This document shows, one piece after another, positions 1 through 6,582 of a DNA stretch of 19,575 nucleotides. The notes under the pieces are model-generated. The model worked only from the letters and a program-made list of their open reading frames with translations, was not told the DNA's origin and did not search any database. Positions within the stretch are counted from its first letter, which is position 1. Each line of letters opens with the position of its first letter. This DNA is from Treponema sp. (GTDB taxonomy: Bacteria > Spirochaetota > Spirochaetia > Treponematales > Breznakiellaceae), in the NCBI GenBank assembly GCA_031278025.1, contig JAITLF010000320.1, forward strand, positions 1 to 19,575, written 5' to 3'. Position numbers and translations under genes: made by a program.

Positions 1-147
1 TCCAGGGATTGGACTTCAATCTCCAGGGATTGGACTTCAATCTCCAGGGATTGGGCTTCAATCGCCAGGGATTGGACTTCAATCTCCAGGGATTGGGCTT
101 CAATCGCCAGGGATTGGACTTCAATCGCCAGGGATTGGGCTTCAATT
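1..147. repeat. 21-bp tandem array, 7 copies (array R1)
   Basis: Seven consecutive 21-bp units fill the left edge. They differ almost only at unit position 1 (T or G) and position 13 (A or G). The plus-strand unit begins TCCAGGGATTGG and ends CTTCAATC. The array probably continues beyond the window. On the minus strand one frame is open throughout and reads as heptads of the form I-E-(V/A)-Q-S-L-(E/A). The minus-strand core GAAGTCCAATCCCTGG matches the core of the array near the right edge (GAAGTTCAAGACCTGG) at 13 of 16 positions. Confidence 0.97.
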
Positions 148-167
148 TTGAATAATATACAGTGCAT
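1..167 (-). CDS. Possible heptad-repeat ORF running off the left edge
   Basis: An ATG at 167 on the minus strand is in frame with array R1 and gives an open reading frame to the edge of the window, 55 codons. It has a short leader, M-H-C-I-L-F-K, followed by seven 7-residue units such as IEVQSLE and IEAQSLA. With V/A at position a and L at position d, the heptads fit an amphipathic coiled-coil helix. No convincing Shine-Dalgarno sequence lies upstream, and the ORF overlaps the presumed promoter zone of the divergent YitT gene. It may simply be repeat DNA that happens to be open. No function is proposed. Confidence 0.25.
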   Translation of the reverse strand, partial: MHCILFKIEAQSLAIEVQSLAIEAQSLEIEVQSLAIEAQSLEIEVQSLEIEVQSL

Positions 168-172
168 CACGG

Positions 173-1072
173 ATGCGGTATATTAAAAGTATGGTGCATT
201 CTGCTGTTCGTACTACCATAAAACGGCTCTTTTTGGTTCTTCTCGGCTCGGCTTTGATGGCTTTTAATATTAATACCTTTGTTCGCGCCGGGGGGCTCAT
301 CCCCGGCGGCTTTACCGGGCTGACCCTGCTCTTCCAGGAAATCGCCTTGCGGTTTTTCGACCTGCGGGTATCCTTCAGCATCATCCTTTACACCCTGAAT
401 GCGGTTCCGGCGGTTATCTGTTTCAGGTTTATCGGGAAACAATTCGCCCTCTATTCATGCCTGGCGATCATGATGAGCGGGCTTTTGACGGATTTTATGC
501 CCTCCATCTCTCGATTCATCGAGGTCCTGCAAGTCCACGACACCCTGCTTTCGGCGGTATTCGGGGGAATACTGAACGCGGTTTCCATCAGCCTGTGCCT
601 CTATGCGGACGCCACAACCGGCGGTACGGATTTCATCGCCGTCTTCATATCTGAAAAGTACCGGAAGGATGCCTGGAATTACATTTTTGCGGGAAATTGC
701 GTGATTCTGGCACTGGCGGCCTTTCTCTTTACCCTGGACAGGGCCCTCTACTCTATTATCTTTCAGTTTACCACTACTATGGCTTTGTCTTCCCTGTACC
801 GGGGTTACCAGCAGCGGACTTTGCTCATCATCACCGAAAAGCCCGATGAGGTATACACCCTTATCAGGGAGCAGACTCATCACGGCGCTACGGCTTTCCT
901 CGGCATAGGGTATTACGAAAAGACGGAACGGACCATGCTCTATTCGGTGGTGTCCGCCAACGAAGTTTCGCTGCTGGTGAACGCCATCAAAAAAACAGAC
1001 GGTTCCGCTTTCATCAACATACTTAAAACTGAACAGATCAACGGCAGGTTCTACAAGCGGCCCAGGAATTAA
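173..1072 (+). CDS. YitT family membrane protein (DUF161-DUF2179)
   Basis: The 299-residue protein has the standard YitT architecture. A hydrophobic multi-span N-terminal part (about residues 17-205) contains the glycine-rich motif GGLIPGGFTGLTLLF near residue 40 and a second related motif, DATTGGTDFIAVFIS, near 146. This is the internally duplicated membrane domain of the family. A soluble C-terminal DUF2179 domain (about 213-292) follows, with the typical GATAFLGIGYYEK segment. The family is an integral inner-membrane protein whose transport role is not firmly established. The start at 173 is uncertain: an ATG at 191 is equally possible, and neither has a clear ribosome binding site. The gene starts only 25 bp after array R1 and converges on the GerMN gene with a 38-bp gap. 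Confidence 0.93.
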   Translation: MRYIKSMVHSAVRTTIKRLFLVLLGSALMAFNINTFVRAGGLIPGGFTGLTLLFQEIALRFFDLRVSFSIILYTLNAVPAVICFRFIGKQFALYSCLAIMMSGLLTDFMPSISRFIEVLQVHDTLLSAVFGGILNAVSISLCLYADATTGGTDFIAVFISEKYRKDAWNYIFAGNCVILALAAFLFTLDRALYSIIFQFTTTMALSSLYRGYQQRTLLIITEKPDEVYTLIREQTHHGATAFLGIGYYEKTERTMLYSVVSANEVSLLVNAIKKTDGSAFINILKTEQINGRFYKRPRN

Positions 1073-1110
1073 CGGTTGAATACCCCTCAATCGCGGCGCG
1101 GCGTTACCGG

Positions 1111-2100
1111 CTAGCGGGACTCCCTTCCGATAGGGCTTCCTATCCAGATGCTCTCCCCCAGGTAATCCATCCTCCGGCCTTCAATCAGAATCTGCACATC
1201 CTTGACGTTGGAAAACTCGGTAACGGTCCAGACTATCTGCCTGAGCTGTCCGGCGTAGCCTTCAACCCCGTACTCGTTAAATAGAAAATTTTCGTTGAAG
1301 TTGATATAGGCAGTGGAACTCCTGACGGCGGCGGAAAGGACGCGGGTTCCCCGCGGTATCAGAGAAATCAGGCCCCGGCTGTTTTCCTCATCTGAAGGCC
1401 CCTGAAGCAGAACGTTCAGCGTGTCAGTCAGCGGCGAACCGGTAACCGGAAGGTCCCGCGTTACTCTGGTCCGCAGGATGGTCCCATCCGGGTCTACCTG
1501 CACCAGATACAGAGCCTGTTCCCGCCGGGTTTCCGGGGGCTTCCGCAACGCGGGCTGGGGGACGGCCGTCCGTTCGGCCATTTCCCGGGCGGGAGCGGCA
1601 TCCGGCGTTTCCGGTAACAGCGGGGCCGCCGGCGCCTCAACCGGTTCCACTGCCGTCTCCTCAAACCGGGGATCCGGCGGATCCAGGGGAGCCGGCGGCT
1701 CCGCCGGCGTTTCGGGGGCCGGGAGGAAAGAAGGCGCTATCTCCGGGGGATCGTCTTCCCGGAATGGGCCGTCCAAATCGGCGGGAGCGAGGGGACCCGT
1801 CTCCAGGGCGTCATCCCCGGCTTCCTCCTCCGGCAACAGGGCGTCCCGTCCCCGCTGGACAGGACGGTTCAAAAGGAGATCGACCACTCCGGTATTCCGA
1901 AGGCTTGTTTGAATAGCGTCCCTGTTAACGATAAAAAGGCAGATAACCAACATGAAAAAAAACAGCCAGAAGATATAAATCGCGGCCTTTTTTTTTGTTT
2001 TTTCCCGAACAGGCGGAGCTTTTCTTCCGGAGCTATAAGACCTGGAAGACGAAGGTGAGGATTTAGCCTTATCTTTTTTGTTTTTTTCGTTAATCGCCAC
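1111..2100 (-). CDS. Membrane-anchored GerMN domain protein
   Basis: From the proposed GTG start the protein has 329 residues. A basic, Ser/Lys-rich cytoplasmic N-terminus is followed by one transmembrane helix (about 39-58, AIYIFWLFFFMLVICLFIV). A long proline/glutamate/alanine-rich linker follows to about residue 190. The C-terminal GerMN domain (about 197-315) includes LTDTLNVLLQGPSDEE, a STAYINFNENF strand and IVWTVTEF. GerMN domains occur in spore germination and envelope proteins; in a non-sporulating spirochaete the domain is more likely a periplasmic binding module. The open frame extends upstream to 2265, but that would overlap the preceding gene heavily, so I prefer GTG at 2100. No Shine-Dalgarno sequence is visible there, and a promoter-like pair lies immediately upstream, so a leaderless start is possible. 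A downstream start cannot be excluded. Confidence 0.82.
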   Translation of the reverse strand: MAINEKNKKDKAKSSPSSSRSYSSGRKAPPVREKTKKKAAIYIFWLFFFMLVICLFIVNRDAIQTSLRNTGVVDLLLNRPVQRGRDALLPEEEAGDDALETGPLAPADLDGPFREDDPPEIAPSFLPAPETPAEPPAPLDPPDPRFEETAVEPVEAPAAPLLPETPDAAPAREMAERTAVPQPALRKPPETRREQALYLVQVDPDGTILRTRVTRDLPVTGSPLTDTLNVLLQGPSDEENSRGLISLIPRGTRVLSAAVRSSTAYINFNENFLFNEYGVEGYAGQLRQIVWTVTEFSNVKDVQILIEGRRMDYLGESIWIGSPIGRESR

Positions 2101-2106
2101 GATATA

Positions 2107-2136
2107 AAGATACGGTGAATACAGACCCCAGGTCAA
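2107..2136 (-). promoter_or_regulatory. Candidate promoter for the GerMN gene
   Basis: On the minus strand TTGACC (2136-2131) and TATCTT (2112-2107) are separated by 18 nt, in the 40-bp gap after the upstream gene. A transcript would begin close to the GTG at 2100, implying a leaderless or very short-leader mRNA. The site was judged by eye only. Confidence 0.35.
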
Positions 2137-2140
2137 CCGT

Positions 2141-3133
2141 TTAATTGGATTCCAGATATTCCCGCAAAACTTCGGGAAATTCCGCTTTGATTTTCCGTTC
2201 GGCTCCGATATATACCCGGTTGTCCGCGTCCGTCTGGCTCTGCGTATGAGACTCGCGGCTGGCAATAGTGTAACTGAACAGTTCCGTACCGTTTAGGGTG
2301 TCCTGGAGGACCGCATTTACCGTATAGCGGGTATTGTAGTATTGATTCTTCGGGGCTTCGGACAGGACCATCGTAACCTTAAAAGTATACCGAGAATTCA
2401 GGTTACCGGTCCTGAAACCCGCGCCGGTGAAGATTCCCGCAAAGGCGCTTCTGATCCGCCCGTCTCTGTCGCCGTCAACCCGCACGTCCACGGGAATGGT
2501 TTTTGCCTGGTCCATAGTATTGGTTACCCTGGTGGAAAGCGCGGAAATTTCAGCCTGCCGGCTCCGTCCGCCAAGCATACTGTGAACAAGGACCAATACG
2601 TCGGCTTTATCTACAAGCCCTTTGGCCTCCTGGCATTTCGAGATGGTTTCAAAAGAAACGCCCTCTGAAACGTCAATGAGATTGTTGATTTCCGTAACCG
2701 TTTTATCAATTTCTTCGGAATAACGGGGGGCGCATTTTACCTTTTCCATTACAGCAACAGCGTACCAAATCTTCTGACGTTCATTGTTCCAGACATCCCT
2801 GATTTCCACGCCGATAAGAGAGTCCACGGCGGAAACAGCTTCAATGGTTTGGGAGGCTTCCGTTGTCGATGAAACAGAACGGCCGTTTTCTTGCTTTTCC
2901 GAGTCCCGTATCATGATGGAGTTAATCACGGACTGCCTAAAATACGACGCGAGACCCCCCATGGCGCTGGTTTCCGCCCGACGGCGGTCCTGGCCACTGC
3001 CAACGGCGGAAATAAAAAGAGAGTCTGGAAACAACGCCCCCGGCCTGTCAACCCATACCGGTTTATCCCTCTGAGCACTCGCAAGTACCAGTTCGCCACA
3101 CAGGAGAAAAAACACAAGTACGATCTTCTTCAT
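2141..3133 (-). CDS. Secreted LPP20-like protein
   Basis: The 330-residue protein starts with a signal peptide (MKKIVLVFFLLCGELVLASA) probably cut after ASA by signal peptidase I. There is a Cys in the hydrophobic core but it is not a good lipobox. The region from about residue 24 to 150 resembles LPP20 domains: PVWVDRP, FISAVGSG, then a helix of alternating Ala, Arg and Glu with repeated E-T-S-A type spacing. The C-terminal half (about 205-330) is a separate mixed beta region (TIPVDVRVDGDRDGRI...) I do not recognise. A good Shine-Dalgarno sequence, AAGGGAG, lies 9 nt before the ATG. It sits between a small lipoprotein gene and the GerMN gene in a same-strand cluster, so an envelope role is likely. 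The exact function is unknown. Confidence 0.85.
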   Translation of the reverse strand: MKKIVLVFFLLCGELVLASAQRDKPVWVDRPGALFPDSLFISAVGSGQDRRRAETSAMGGLASYFRQSVINSIMIRDSEKQENGRSVSSTTEASQTIEAVSAVDSLIGVEIRDVWNNERQKIWYAVAVMEKVKCAPRYSEEIDKTVTEINNLIDVSEGVSFETISKCQEAKGLVDKADVLVLVHSMLGGRSRQAEISALSTRVTNTMDQAKTIPVDVRVDGDRDGRIRSAFAGIFTGAGFRTGNLNSRYTFKVTMVLSEAPKNQYYNTRYTVNAVLQDTLNGTELFSYTIASRESHTQSQTDADNRVYIGAERKIKAEFPEVLREYLESN

Positions 3134-3176
3134 TATAAAACGCTCCCTTCTTAAAGAGTTCCGGCCTCCCGCTTAG

Positions 3177-3327
3177 AGCCTGTTGTATTTGTGGATTTTT
3201 TGTTCAGGCACCTTTGGCGCTCTTCATGTAAAAATTCCGATTAACGGGGACTTCTTTGGATCCTGCAAGGTATAAATATGCAAAAAATCGCATTTATACT
3301 GTGTTTATGCGCGAAGCGCAACAGGCT
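3177..3327. repeat. Intergenic segment bounded by 9-bp inverted repeats
   Basis: AGCCTGTTG at 3177-3185 is matched in inverted orientation by CAACAGGCT at 3319-3327. The next few bases inside are also partly related (TATTT versus CGCTT). Between them is an AT-richer stretch with a second inverted pair, GTATAAAT (3270-3277) and ATTTATAC (3292-3299), separated by 14 nt. No ORF is evident. It resembles a short mobile or palindromic element between two genes of the lipoprotein cluster, but no target-site duplication is clear. Confidence 0.4.
3309..3326. repeat. Dispersed 18-bp repeat, copy 1
   Basis: GCGCGAAGCGCAACAGGC occurs here and identically at 6587-6604. Here it lies 2 bp beyond the stop codon of the small lipoprotein gene, so both copies sit at 3' ends of minus-strand genes. 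Confidence 0.85.
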
Positions 3328-3328
3328 T

Positions 3329-3481
3329 TTAGTCCAGCGCGTTATTCATACGCCTGGTTGCGTCAATCGCGGCGTTGCGCCCCTGGTCCAGATTGTTGTT
3401 ATTGCCTTTTTTTGTAACGCAGGCTGTACACAGCAACGCGCCTAAAAACACGGCAATCAATAAAATTGTTATCTTCTTCAT
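3329..3481 (-). CDS. Small lipoprotein, 50 aa
   Basis: This ORF is short but convincing. The ATG at 3481 is preceded by GGGAG with a 7-nt gap. The first residues are MKKITILLIAVFLGALL, a classic lipoprotein signal, followed by the lipobox L-C-T-A-C with the acylated Cys at residue 21. The mature peptide is only 30 residues and hydrophilic: VTKKGNNNNLDQGRNAAID and then ATRRMNNALD before the stop. Codon use is normal for the region. It starts 34 bp after the stop of the upstream LPP20-like lipoprotein gene and is very likely co-transcribed with it. It could be a small outer-membrane-anchored partner of the neighbouring LPP20-like proteins. I do not recognise a family. Confidence 0.85.
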   Translation of the reverse strand: MKKITILLIAVFLGALLCTACVTKKGNNNNLDQGRNAAIDATRRMNNALD

Positions 3482-3515
3482 AATTTCTCTCCCATTTAAT
3501 CTTAATTTTGTGGAA

Positions 3516-4352
3516 TTAACGGCGTTCCTTTGCCACTAACAATGTCCACACCGATCCGGTTTTTGCATCAAACCATGTCTCCAATATCATCACATTGGTT
3601 AAATTACCCTGGCTTGCGGTAATATTTTGCTGTACTTTTCCACCCACCGCGTCATTTACACTGCCGACAATTTTTGTTGTTAATTCGGGAAGCAACGAGA
3701 CAATCGCGCTTTCATAGGAAGCCTGCGAAGTCGCCTGAGGGGATCCTTTATTCCTGGATGATCCAACCCCGGTTAAAAATCCGGGAACATCAACATGGTA
3801 ATTTTTTACCCAATCCGGTACGCCGTTTTCAAAAACCGAAGCGTATGCGGGAACATCGACAACCCCTGTATATTTAACGCGGACATATAGGGAACCGTTT
3901 TTTTCATATACATCATTGTCTTTATCAAAAACAAGCGAATCGGTATACGCCGCAGGATCATTGTATATCGTCAGCCGATAATCAAAATCGGCAAAGTAAT
4001 CAAGATAGCCGGCCCCCTGGTTAAGGACGGTAGCGCTTGCCGCATATAATCCATGATACAAGGCAACTTTGCGGGCTGCATCGGCAACAGCGGCTTGAAT
4101 CGCCTCGTTCCGGTTATTACGCCTGCCGCTTATTCCGACAACCGGAATAGTCCCCCGCAATGGCCGGGTAACCCAATACCCACTGATATACAGCTCATCG
4201 AAAGAACGGTTAAATATGTTCCGGGACTCCTGAAAAATTTCCACCGGTGGAGTTTCCATTGTTTGAAGAACCGGCGGCCCGCTTTTCGTTGAGGCGCATG
4301 AAGTCATCACAATCACCGTCGCCGTTACAAATCCGATAAACCGCCTGGTCAT
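3516..4352 (-). CDS. LPP20-like lipoprotein
   Basis: I place the start at the ATG at 4352, not at the upstream in-frame codon at 4424. From there the protein begins MTRRFIGFVTATVIVMTSC, a lipoprotein signal with lipobox M-T-S-C, and AAGGAAG lies 6 nt upstream. The 278-residue protein contains two regions with LPP20 character. The first is about residues 60-130 (ISGRRNNRNEAIQAAVADAA). The second is about 175-250 (VPDWVKNYHVDVPGFLTGVG, then alternating Ala/Ser helix). A tandem or degenerate double LPP20 domain is therefore likely. LPP20 proteins are surface or outer-membrane lipoproteins, some linked to flagellar or envelope assembly. It lies 85 bp downstream of another LPP20-like gene. The specific role is not known. 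Confidence 0.85.
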   Translation of the reverse strand: MTRRFIGFVTATVIVMTSCASTKSGPPVLQTMETPPVEIFQESRNIFNRSFDELYISGYWVTRPLRGTIPVVGISGRRNNRNEAIQAAVADAARKVALYHGLYAASATVLNQGAGYLDYFADFDYRLTIYNDPAAYTDSLVFDKDNDVYEKNGSLYVRVKYTGVVDVPAYASVFENGVPDWVKNYHVDVPGFLTGVGSSRNKGSPQATSQASYESAIVSLLPELTTKIVGSVNDAVGGKVQQNITASQGNLTNVMILETWFDAKTGSVWTLLVAKERR

Positions 4353-4437
4353 ATTACGCTTCCTTAAACAAAGAACATTCCACCGTACCACTCCCCATCC
4401 CAAGGGGGGAATCCCGGGGACCAACCGATATTGAACA

Positions 4438-5043
4438 TCAGTCTCCTACGGGAATAGGCCCGCCGCCGGCAACCTTGTCAAAAGAGTTTTCCATGCGGGA
4501 CAGCGCGTCAAACGCCGCAGCAACAGGAACAGCCAACTTCGCGGCGGCAACGGACTGATTGACCGATTCATCGGAAAGAGCCGCCGACTTGCTGTACTCC
4601 ATGACTATCCAGAGGAGCCCGTTCCCATCGGTCTGGGCCTGAACCACCTTGGCGCCTCTCAGTTCGGACTTGGAAAGAGACTGGGTGATGCTTTCCTGGA
4701 AGGAAAGGGAAGCCTGCGGATCCAATTCGCTCTGAGCGGTATAATCAACAATCATATTTTTTATAATAGTTTGAAGCTGGCGGGAAATATCCGCACGAGC
4801 CCGCGTCTCGGCAAAGGGCTTCCCGGTAGATATCTTCGCGGGATCGTTGCCGATTTTATATGTCCCGATGCCAATAAGGACATCTTCGGACGCTTTGAGA
4901 TAGGCATCATTCACAAACTGGGGTACACCGCGTAATCCCTGTACCGGAGAACTCTCTGTGGGGACAGAATCGCTGGTACTGGCGCATCCTAGTATCGCAA
5001 CGGCCAGACCGGTAATTAATACCAAAGCCAATTTTTTTTTCAT
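4438..5043 (-). CDS. LPP20-like lipoprotein, first gene of the cluster
   Basis: Two adjacent ATGs are possible, at 5046 and 5043. GGAGG is 3 nt from the first and 6 nt from the second, so 5043 is preferred, giving 201 residues. The N-terminus MKKKLALVLITGLAVAILGC is a textbook lipoprotein signal with lipobox A-I-L-G-C. The mature part has a Ser/Thr-rich linker and one LPP20 domain (about 38-160): VPQFVNDAY, VLIGIGTYK, a helix with ETRARADISRQLQTII, and a final strand GLLWIVMEYSK. The last 40 residues are Ala-rich and helical. A strong promoter lies about 40 bp upstream, so this gene probably heads the cluster that runs to the GerMN gene. Confidence 0.88.
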   Translation of the reverse strand: MKKKLALVLITGLAVAILGCASTSDSVPTESSPVQGLRGVPQFVNDAYLKASEDVLIGIGTYKIGNDPAKISTGKPFAETRARADISRQLQTIIKNMIVDYTAQSELDPQASLSFQESITQSLSKSELRGAKVVQAQTDGNGLLWIVMEYSKSAALSDESVNQSVAAAKLAVPVAAAFDALSRMENSFDKVAGGGPIPVGD

Positions 5044-5091
5044 CATAAACCTCCAACGCTGATTTGATCAGCAATATATAATTGTTTATCT

Positions 5092-5121
5092 AGCATAAAA
5101 TACATAACTCTGGTATGTCAA
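5092..5121 (-). promoter_or_regulatory. Sigma-70-type promoter of the lipoprotein cluster
   Basis: On the minus strand a perfect TTGACA (5121-5116) is followed after 18 nt by TATGCT (5097-5092). Transcription would start near 5084, giving a leader of about 40 nt that contains the GGAGG ribosome binding site. Confidence 0.65.
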
Positions 5122-5190
5122 GGTACCGCATTGCCGCTGTGAATAATCAGTGCTAATTTCACCCATAAGAAATATCAGGGAAAATTGCAC

Positions 5191-5214
5191 CATCCCTGAT
5201 AATATGGAGGGATG
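5191..5214. repeat. Short inverted repeat upstream of a small ORF
   Basis: CATCCCT (5191-5197) pairs with AGGGATG (5208-5214) across a 10-nt loop that includes GATAAT. In the plus-strand RNA it would sequester GGAGGG and the ATG of the small ORF that follows. This is the only clear structure in the 367-bp interval 5047-5413, apart from the promoter, that small ORF and a hairpin near 5371. Confidence 0.5.
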
Positions 5215-5316
5215 AAGTACACGATGAGTAAGGACGAATTGAGGAAACACCCCGCCAACTATACCGGCGGGGATCTGCGAAGCAGGATCAGTGCGCTAAA
5301 AAAACGCTTTGCATGA
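5212..5316 (+). CDS. Small hypothetical ORF, 34 aa
   Basis: The ORF reads MKYTMSKDELRKHPANYTGG and then DLRSRISALKKRFA. GGAGGG directly abuts the first ATG (5212), too close for normal initiation, while the second ATG at 5224 is 12 nt away. The composition (charged, helical, Arg/Lys-rich tail) is protein-like. It lies alone in a region otherwise without genes, divergent from the lipoprotein cluster. It could be a small regulator or the remnant N-terminus of a decayed gene. No family is recognised. Confidence 0.3.
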   Translation: MKYTMSKDELRKHPANYTGGDLRSRISALKKRFA

Positions 5317-5370
5317 AGGCGCGAATTTCACATATTTTCGGTAATTGCTTGAGGAGCGGGAAACCATCAG

Positions 5371-5394
5371 CGGCAGTTATGCTGCGCTCTGCCG
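5371..5394 (-). terminator. Weak hairpin after the glucosaminidase gene
   Basis: Arms CGGCAG (5371-5376) and CTGCCG (5389-5394) enclose a 12-nt loop, 20 bp past the stop of the minus-strand glucosaminidase gene. The stem is short and the following bases are only mildly T-rich, so terminator function is uncertain. Confidence 0.3.
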
Positions 5395-5413
5395 TTGACA
5401 CGATTTTCACCCA

Positions 5414-6325
5414 TCACCCATTTTTTGCCAGGATGCCGCTTTCAGCCGGGGCAAAGGCAAAGGCGTAAAGGCGTTCCAGAATGTTCCGTATTTTTTTGGC
5501 ATATTCACGGTCGGCGGCCCAAGAACCGGCAAGGCCGTCCAGCGTGGGAGCGGAACCGTACCGGACATAGTAGTAACGGGGGTCCACCAAATCCTGGCGA
5601 AGGGGAGCATCGGTGGCATAGGCCTTCAGGTGCTGGATATGAGCCCGGACGCCAATGCGGGGAGAGGAAAACTGTTCGCCGGGCCGGCCAGGACCGGTGG
5701 AACCCAAGCCGCAAAAGTTGTTCATATCCGGTGTAACAAGACCGCCGTACCGGAGGAAGCCGGTTTCCAGGCACATTTGGGCAAAGGCAAGGTCATGGTT
5801 GACCCCTTCCTGAGCCGCCTCTTCGGTATAACAACGGGCCAATTCTTCAATAAATTGGGGATCAATATCGGGGTTAACCGTGAGGAGAAACAGGGCCAGC
5901 CCGTAAAACGGGATGCGGCCCACACCCATGATACGTTCCGGAGTGGGGGGGAATTCGGGACGTTCGGGGAATCGCTGTTCCTCCGGCGGACGGACCTCCG
6001 GGGGGAGCGCGGCGATTTCCTCATGCGGGGGTTCTTCCACCACCGGATCGGGAAGTGTGGTTTGGGGAAGGCCCTCCACACCTTCGGGAGGGGGGTCCGG
6101 TTCGGCAAGTTCGGGAGGAAGGGCCGGTTCAGGAGGGGGGGCCGCGGCATCTTCGCCGGGAACTTCGGGACGGACTTCCGGAACCTTGCCGGCGGTCTCA
6201 ACAGGGACGGACTCCGGAGGAACCCGCGTACCGGGAACGGAGGAACAGGAATACAAGAGGAAGGCCAGGATTACCGCGCCCCCCACGGGGAAAAATTTAC
6301 ACTTCATATTCTTCTTCATCATCAT
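5414..6325 (-). CDS. Glucosaminidase-domain lipoprotein (peptidoglycan hydrolase)
   Basis: The 303-residue protein has a lipoprotein signal ending in LLYSC (Cys27). A proline/glutamate-rich periplasmic linker follows (about 31-130). The C-terminal glucosaminidase domain (about 150-295) belongs to the FlgJ/LytG-like family. The domain motif LAFAQMCLETGF places the likely catalytic Glu at residue 187, followed by the conserved NNFCGLGSTG and a final AGSWAADREYAKKI helix. It should cleave the GlcNAc-beta-1,4-MurNAc bond of peptidoglycan while tethered to a membrane. Three consecutive ATGs begin the frame (6325, 6322, 6319), so the exact start is uncertain, with only an AGAAG-like ribosome binding site. 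It appears monocistronic. The linker has extreme Pro content, which suggests a reach across the periplasm. Confidence 0.88.
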   Translation of the reverse strand: MMMKKNMKCKFFPVGGAVILAFLLYSCSSVPGTRVPPESVPVETAGKVPEVRPEVPGEDAAAPPPEPALPPELAEPDPPPEGVEGLPQTTLPDPVVEEPPHEEIAALPPEVRPPEEQRFPERPEFPPTPERIMGVGRIPFYGLALFLLTVNPDIDPQFIEELARCYTEEAAQEGVNHDLAFAQMCLETGFLRYGGLVTPDMNNFCGLGSTGPGRPGEQFSSPRIGVRAHIQHLKAYATDAPLRQDLVDPRYYYVRYGSAPTLDGLAGSWAADREYAKKIRNILERLYAFAFAPAESGILAKNG

Positions 6326-6406
6326 ATTCTTCTATCGGTTAGTTCGGTTAATTACCGTCCAACTACACCATAAAATCCAATAAAAATACATATGTTGCGG
6401 CCAATT

Positions 6407-6430
6407 TTCGACTTTTCATTCGACTTTTCA
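6407..6430. repeat. 12-bp direct repeat x2 upstream of the glucosaminidase gene
   Basis: On the minus strand TGAAAAGTCGAA occurs twice in perfect tandem, about 80-105 bp before the glucosaminidase start. It could be a regulator binding site or a minor duplication. Confidence 0.6.
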
Positions 6431-6463
6431 AATGAGGCTGTTCCAAAACCTCAGGTTAATTAA

Positions 6464-6480
6464 TTCTGTCCGGGACAGAA
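6464..6480 (-). terminator. Perfect palindrome, possible terminator or operator
   Basis: TTCTGTCCGGGACAGAA is a perfect 8-bp inverted repeat around a single base. On the minus strand it is followed by TTAATTAA, so it could stop transcription about 100 bp beyond the redox operon. The absence of a true T-run keeps this uncertain. Confidence 0.35.
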
Positions 6481-6544
6481 CAATTTGACCCCGGAACTCC
6501 GGTTGTTCTATTCAAAACAGAACGATTTGACCTCGGAACGCCGG
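6475..6544. repeat. 28-bp imperfect direct repeat, 42-bp spacing
   Basis: Copies at 6475-6502 and 6517-6544 begin ACAGAAC(A/G)ATTTGACC and end in CGGAAC(T/G)CCGG, with 25 of 28 bases identical. The 42-bp period equals four helical turns. Confidence 0.8.
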
Positions 6545-6582
6545 CGCGGGGTCTTGGAACTGCCGCAAATGAAGAAACCACT

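Larger units (their letters stand above)
6436..6564. mobile_element. MITE-like intergenic element with 17-bp imperfect terminal inverted repeats
   Basis: GGCTGTTCCAAAACCTC at 6436-6452 and GGGGTCTTGGAACTGCC at 6548-6564 are inverted copies matching at 14 of 17 positions. The enclosed segment has no ORF. It contains a perfect 17-bp palindrome (6464-6480) and a 28-bp direct repeat spaced by 42 bp. Such small non-coding elements with inverted ends often derive from insertion sequences. No target duplication is clear, and it could also be a purely structural RNA or terminator region. It accounts for half of the 257-bp gap between the glucosaminidase gene and the end of the redox operon. Confidence 0.45.

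Noticed and set aside
1..147. CRISPR array at the left edge
   Set aside because: The 21-bp units are contiguous with no unique spacers.
2101..2265. N-terminal extension of the GerMN protein to 2265
   Set aside because: It would overlap the upstream gene by over 120 bp and adds a segment without domain character before the clear membrane anchor.
5318..5397. A frameshifted continuation of the small ORF at 5212 (a frame reading LLEERETISGSYAALCR)
   Set aside because: It follows a stop codon in its own frame, has no start, and is too short to show that a longer gene decayed here.
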